Shown in pieces: positions 14,769 to 16,449 of a stretch of DNA of 16,449 nt. Below the pieces are notes generated by a model. It ran no database searches. It was not told the origin of the DNA and worked only from the letters and a program-made list of their open reading frames with translations. The translations under genes and the position numbers were made by a program. Numbering within the stretch: the first letter of the stretch is position 1; the number at the start of each line of letters is the position of its first letter. Source of the stretch: Nitrospirota bacterium (GTDB lineage Bacteria > Nitrospirota > Nitrospiria > JACQBZ01); NCBI GenBank assembly GCA_016198945.1, contig JACQHO010000196.1, forward strand, positions 1 to 16,449, in the 5' to 3' direction.

Positions 14769-15743
14769 GTGACTCGAATGGGATTTTTCCAGTGGGTGAG
14801 TCGACATAAAACCGGTCTCGTTGCGGCGATCGGGTACGCCACGGCGGCCGTGATCGCCGTCACGGTCTTTGTCTATCTGACCTTTCCGTGGCAGCAGCTG
14901 TCGGACTGGATCCGGGTCAAGATCGAACGGGCCGCGAATGTGGAGATAACGATCGAGAAGAGTCGCGTCCGGTTTCCGTTCCGTCTGATCTGGACCGGCG
15001 TGACGGTCCGGCAACCCGGCCCGGTCGCCCATATTTTATGGACGGCCGACCAGGTCTCGGCGGGCTGGCCCGTGGGGGCGATCCTGAGACGGCAACTGGA
15101 TCTGGATTTGGGGCTGCAGGGCCTGGGCGGCGAGGCCCGGGGCCGGGTGACGGCCCGTCGGACGCAACAGGGGATGAAATATCATCTGGAGGCCGCGGGG
15201 ACGGGGTTCGCACTGGAGAAGCTTGCGGCGGGATTTCGTCTGCCGTCAAAGGATATCGGGGGCGCGGTGGCGGTGAACCGTCTTCAGCATGACTGGATGA
15301 ACGGCAACGTTCTTCAGGGACAGGGCCTGCTGGCGCTTGAGGCAAAAGAGGTGGTGTTGAAGAGTCTGGAAACCCGGTTCGCACGGATCAACGGGGAGGT
15401 GTCCTTGAAGGGGGGCATGGGCCATCTTGAGAATTTCTCGGCGCAGGGAGATGCCCTCGATCTGGTGGGCAGCGGGAGCCTGCTTCTCCGTTCCGACTTC
15501 ATGGAAAGCCTGTTGAACTTCACCTCGCGCGTGACCTTGCGAAAGCCGACCGGTCCGCTCGTGCTCTTGTCCGCGATGGCCTCGCCGGACGGCCATCTGG
15601 ATATTGCGCTTCGGGGGCCTCTCAAGCGCCCGACGCCTTATGTGAACGGGACGCCGCTGAGTGCGATCGGGGTCGGAGGGTTCGACCTGCCTTCCGCCCG
15701 CCCGCCGGACGGGCAGGGACAGGCGGGGGGGCGGGAACCATGA
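14769..15743 (+). CDS. gspN: type II secretion protein GspN (AsmA-like)
   Basis: The 324-residue product has one N-terminal transmembrane helix (about 15-38) and a long periplasmic beta-rich domain. It opens with FPWQQLSDWIRVKIERAANV and ends its core with RPTPYVNGTPLSAIG, in the manner of GspN/AsmA-like proteins in T2SS clusters outside the gammaproteobacteria. GspN is not needed in every system and its exact job is unsettled. The start is a GTG at 14769, five bases after gspJ; the in-frame ATG at 14778 is equally possible, and neither has a strong ribosome-binding site. The last 16 or so residues (PPDGQGQAGG) are encoded by a palindromic repeat and look like an added tail. It overlaps gspL by four bases (ATGA). 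Confidence 0.82.
   Translation: MTRMGFFQWVSRHKTGLVAAIGYATAAVIAVTVFVYLTFPWQQLSDWIRVKIERAANVEITIEKSRVRFPFRLIWTGVTVRQPGPVAHILWTADQVSAGWPVGAILRRQLDLDLGLQGLGGEARGRVTARRTQQGMKYHLEAAGTGFALEKLAAGFRLPSKDIGGAVAVNRLQHDWMNGNVLQGQGLLALEAKEVVLKSLETRFARINGEVSLKGGMGHLENFSAQGDALDLVGSGSLLLRSDFMESLLNFTSRVTLRKPTGPLVLLSAMASPDGHLDIALRGPLKRPTPYVNGTPLSAIGVGGFDLPSARPPDGQGQAGGREP
15697..15717 (+). repeat. palindromic element copy 2, at the 3' end of gspN
   Basis: Arms CCCGCCCG and CGGGCAGG flank the loop CCGGA. It differs from copy 1 at four positions, all transitions. One pair changes from T-A to C-G, so pairing is kept. It is read in a different frame from copy 1 (RPPDGQ rather than LPAGQA) and lies about 20 bases before the gspL start. 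Confidence 0.8.
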
Positions 15744-16449
15744 GGTCGATCATGGCGCAACCGATCCTGGGTCTGGATCTCGGTTCTTCATCGGTGAAGG
15801 CGGTCTGCCTCCGAAAGGGATGGATGGGACTGGAATGGGCCGGCGGGTATCACCTGCCTGTCGGTCCGGCGGGGCAGGCGCTTCCTCGCTCTTCGGGCCC
15901 CTTTCACTGGGCGAAGGAACCCGTGCCGGGATTAAAGGAATGGATCGCGGAGCACCGATTGCCGATGGACCGCGTCGTGGTTTCGCTTCCGGCCCATCTG
16001 GTCTCGCTTCGGACGCTGACGCTTCCGTTTAACGACGCCCGAAAGCTTGAAAAGGTGGTTCCCTTCGAGATCGAGTCGCTCCTTCCCTATCCGCTCGAAG
16101 AGGTCGTGGTGGATTACCAGGCGACCGACACCCGCGACGGCAGGACGAATCTTCTGGCGGCGGCTGTTCCGAGAATCCTGGTCAAAAATTATCTGGAGCA
16201 GTTGGCCCGGGCCGGAATCGATCCGGAAGCGGTGGATCTGGACGGCATGGCCCTGATGAACCTCGCGCGCCATCTCTTTTCCGATTCGCCCGCTCCGGGC
16301 GGGCCCGCCGTCCGGCCGGTCGGAGCGGCGGGCGGCGACATGGCCGCGCTGGAGATCGGAGCCTCGAAGACGGTGGTTTGCATTCTCCGTCAAGGACAGG
16401 CGGCCTTCGTCCGAACGATCCTGTGGGGCGGTCGGGATGTGACGGCGGC
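15740..16449 (+). CDS. gspL: PilM-like GspL, 3'-truncated by window edge
   Basis: The frame stays open to the last base (236 codons visible). The N-terminus ILGLDLGSSSVKAV (residues 9-22) is the nucleotide-binding phosphate-1 loop of actin-like PilM/GspL proteins. PFEIESLLPYPLEEVVVDYQ and the region ending LEIGASKTVVCILRQG continue the fold. GspL recruits GspE to the membrane and works with GspM; the membrane and ferredoxin-like parts of GspL may be at the unseen C-terminus or on a separate protein. The ATG at 15740 overlaps the gspN stop; ATG 15752, with GAGG six bases upstream, is a good alternative. A degenerate palindromic element encodes HLPVGPAGQA (about 37-46), and a GC-rich palindrome lies near 16288. 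Confidence 0.88.
   Translation, partial: MRSIMAQPILGLDLGSSSVKAVCLRKGWMGLEWAGGYHLPVGPAGQALPRSSGPFHWAKEPVPGLKEWIAEHRLPMDRVVVSLPAHLVSLRTLTLPFNDARKLEKVVPFEIESLLPYPLEEVVVDYQATDTRDGRTNLLAAAVPRILVKNYLEQLARAGIDPEAVDLDGMALMNLARHLFSDSPAPGGPAVRPVGAAGGDMAALEIGASKTVVCILRQGQAAFVRTILWGGRDVTA
15853..15878 (-). repeat. degenerate, inverted copy of the palindromic element in gspL
   Basis: CCTGCC (15853-15858) and GGCAGG (15873-15878) pair around a 14-base loop. On the minus strand the interior reads CCGCCGGACCGACA, containing the GCCGGAC core of copies 1 and 2 with extra bases. It is likely a diverged relative in the opposite orientation, in frame in gspL. Confidence 0.5.
16288..16304. repeat. GC-rich inverted repeat in gspL
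   Basis: GCCCGC and GCGGGC form a perfect 6-pair stem around TCCGG. It encodes the proline/glycine-rich stretch SPAPGGPA. The loop is the complement of the CCGGA loop in the palindromic element, but the arms differ, so membership of that family is doubtful. Confidence 0.4.

Noticed and set aside
16288..16304. Third full copy of the palindromic element
   Set aside because: The loop fits in inverted form but the arms GCCCGC/GCGGGC do not follow the CCYGCCYG pattern; kept only as a GC-rich palindrome.

Overview
The window comes from a GC-rich diderm (Gram-negative-type) bacterium and carries most of a type II secretion system (T2SS) locus. The cluster style (gspA, then gspC-D-E-F-G-H-I-J, an AsmA-like gspN, and a PilM-like gspL) resembles Nitrospirota, NC10 or deltaproteobacterial-type lineages. 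That placement is an impression from gene order and protein style, not a phylogenetic result.

Left part (1-3322). The 3' end of a GAF-GGDEF diguanylate cyclase with intact GGEEF and inhibitory-site motifs reads rightward. It converges on a leftward pair: an AarF/UbiB-family kinase (3248-1605) and a small membrane-anchored coiled-coil protein of unknown function (1563-1111). A short divergent promoter region (about 3249-3400) separates the leftward unit from everything to the right. It holds a TTGACT-17-TATAAC promoter for the kinase and a perfect TTGACA -35 box for the rightward unit.

Middle part (3401-7260). An exported TPR/proline-rich/Ig-like-repeat protein with an A-B-A-B tandem-duplicated C-terminal half is followed within 30 bases by gspA. 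GspA is an ExeA-type AAA ATPase with a membrane segment, a decayed C39-peptidase-like domain and a peptidoglycan-binding domain. No gspB is seen. The TPR/Ig-like protein occupies the position where a GspA partner might be expected.

Right part (7261-16449). A second well-formed promoter (TTGAAC-17-TATACT) and a leader hairpin precede a tightly packed operon: gspC (inner-membrane PDZ protein), gspD (compact secretin), gspE (ATPase with a tandem MshEN c-di-GMP-type motif), gspF (inner-membrane platform), gspG (major pseudopilin), gspH, gspI and gspJ (minor pseudopilins), gspN, and the beginning of a PilM-like gspL that runs off the end. Together these would build a trans-envelope machine in which GspE, GspF and GspL drive a GspG/H/I/J pseudopilus that pushes substrates through GspD. 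gspK is not at its usual place after gspJ. gspM is expected beyond the window edge.

The least ordinary signals are small. A 21-nt palindromic element is present in two clear copies and one degenerate inverted copy inside gspI, gspN and gspL. A heptanucleotide tandem repeat supplies both ribosome-binding site and start codon of gspH. The expected gspI start is out of frame, apparently displaced by the palindromic element. No RNA genes, CRISPR arrays, insertion sequences or convincing intrinsic terminators were found, and no gene-free stretch exceeds 300 bases.
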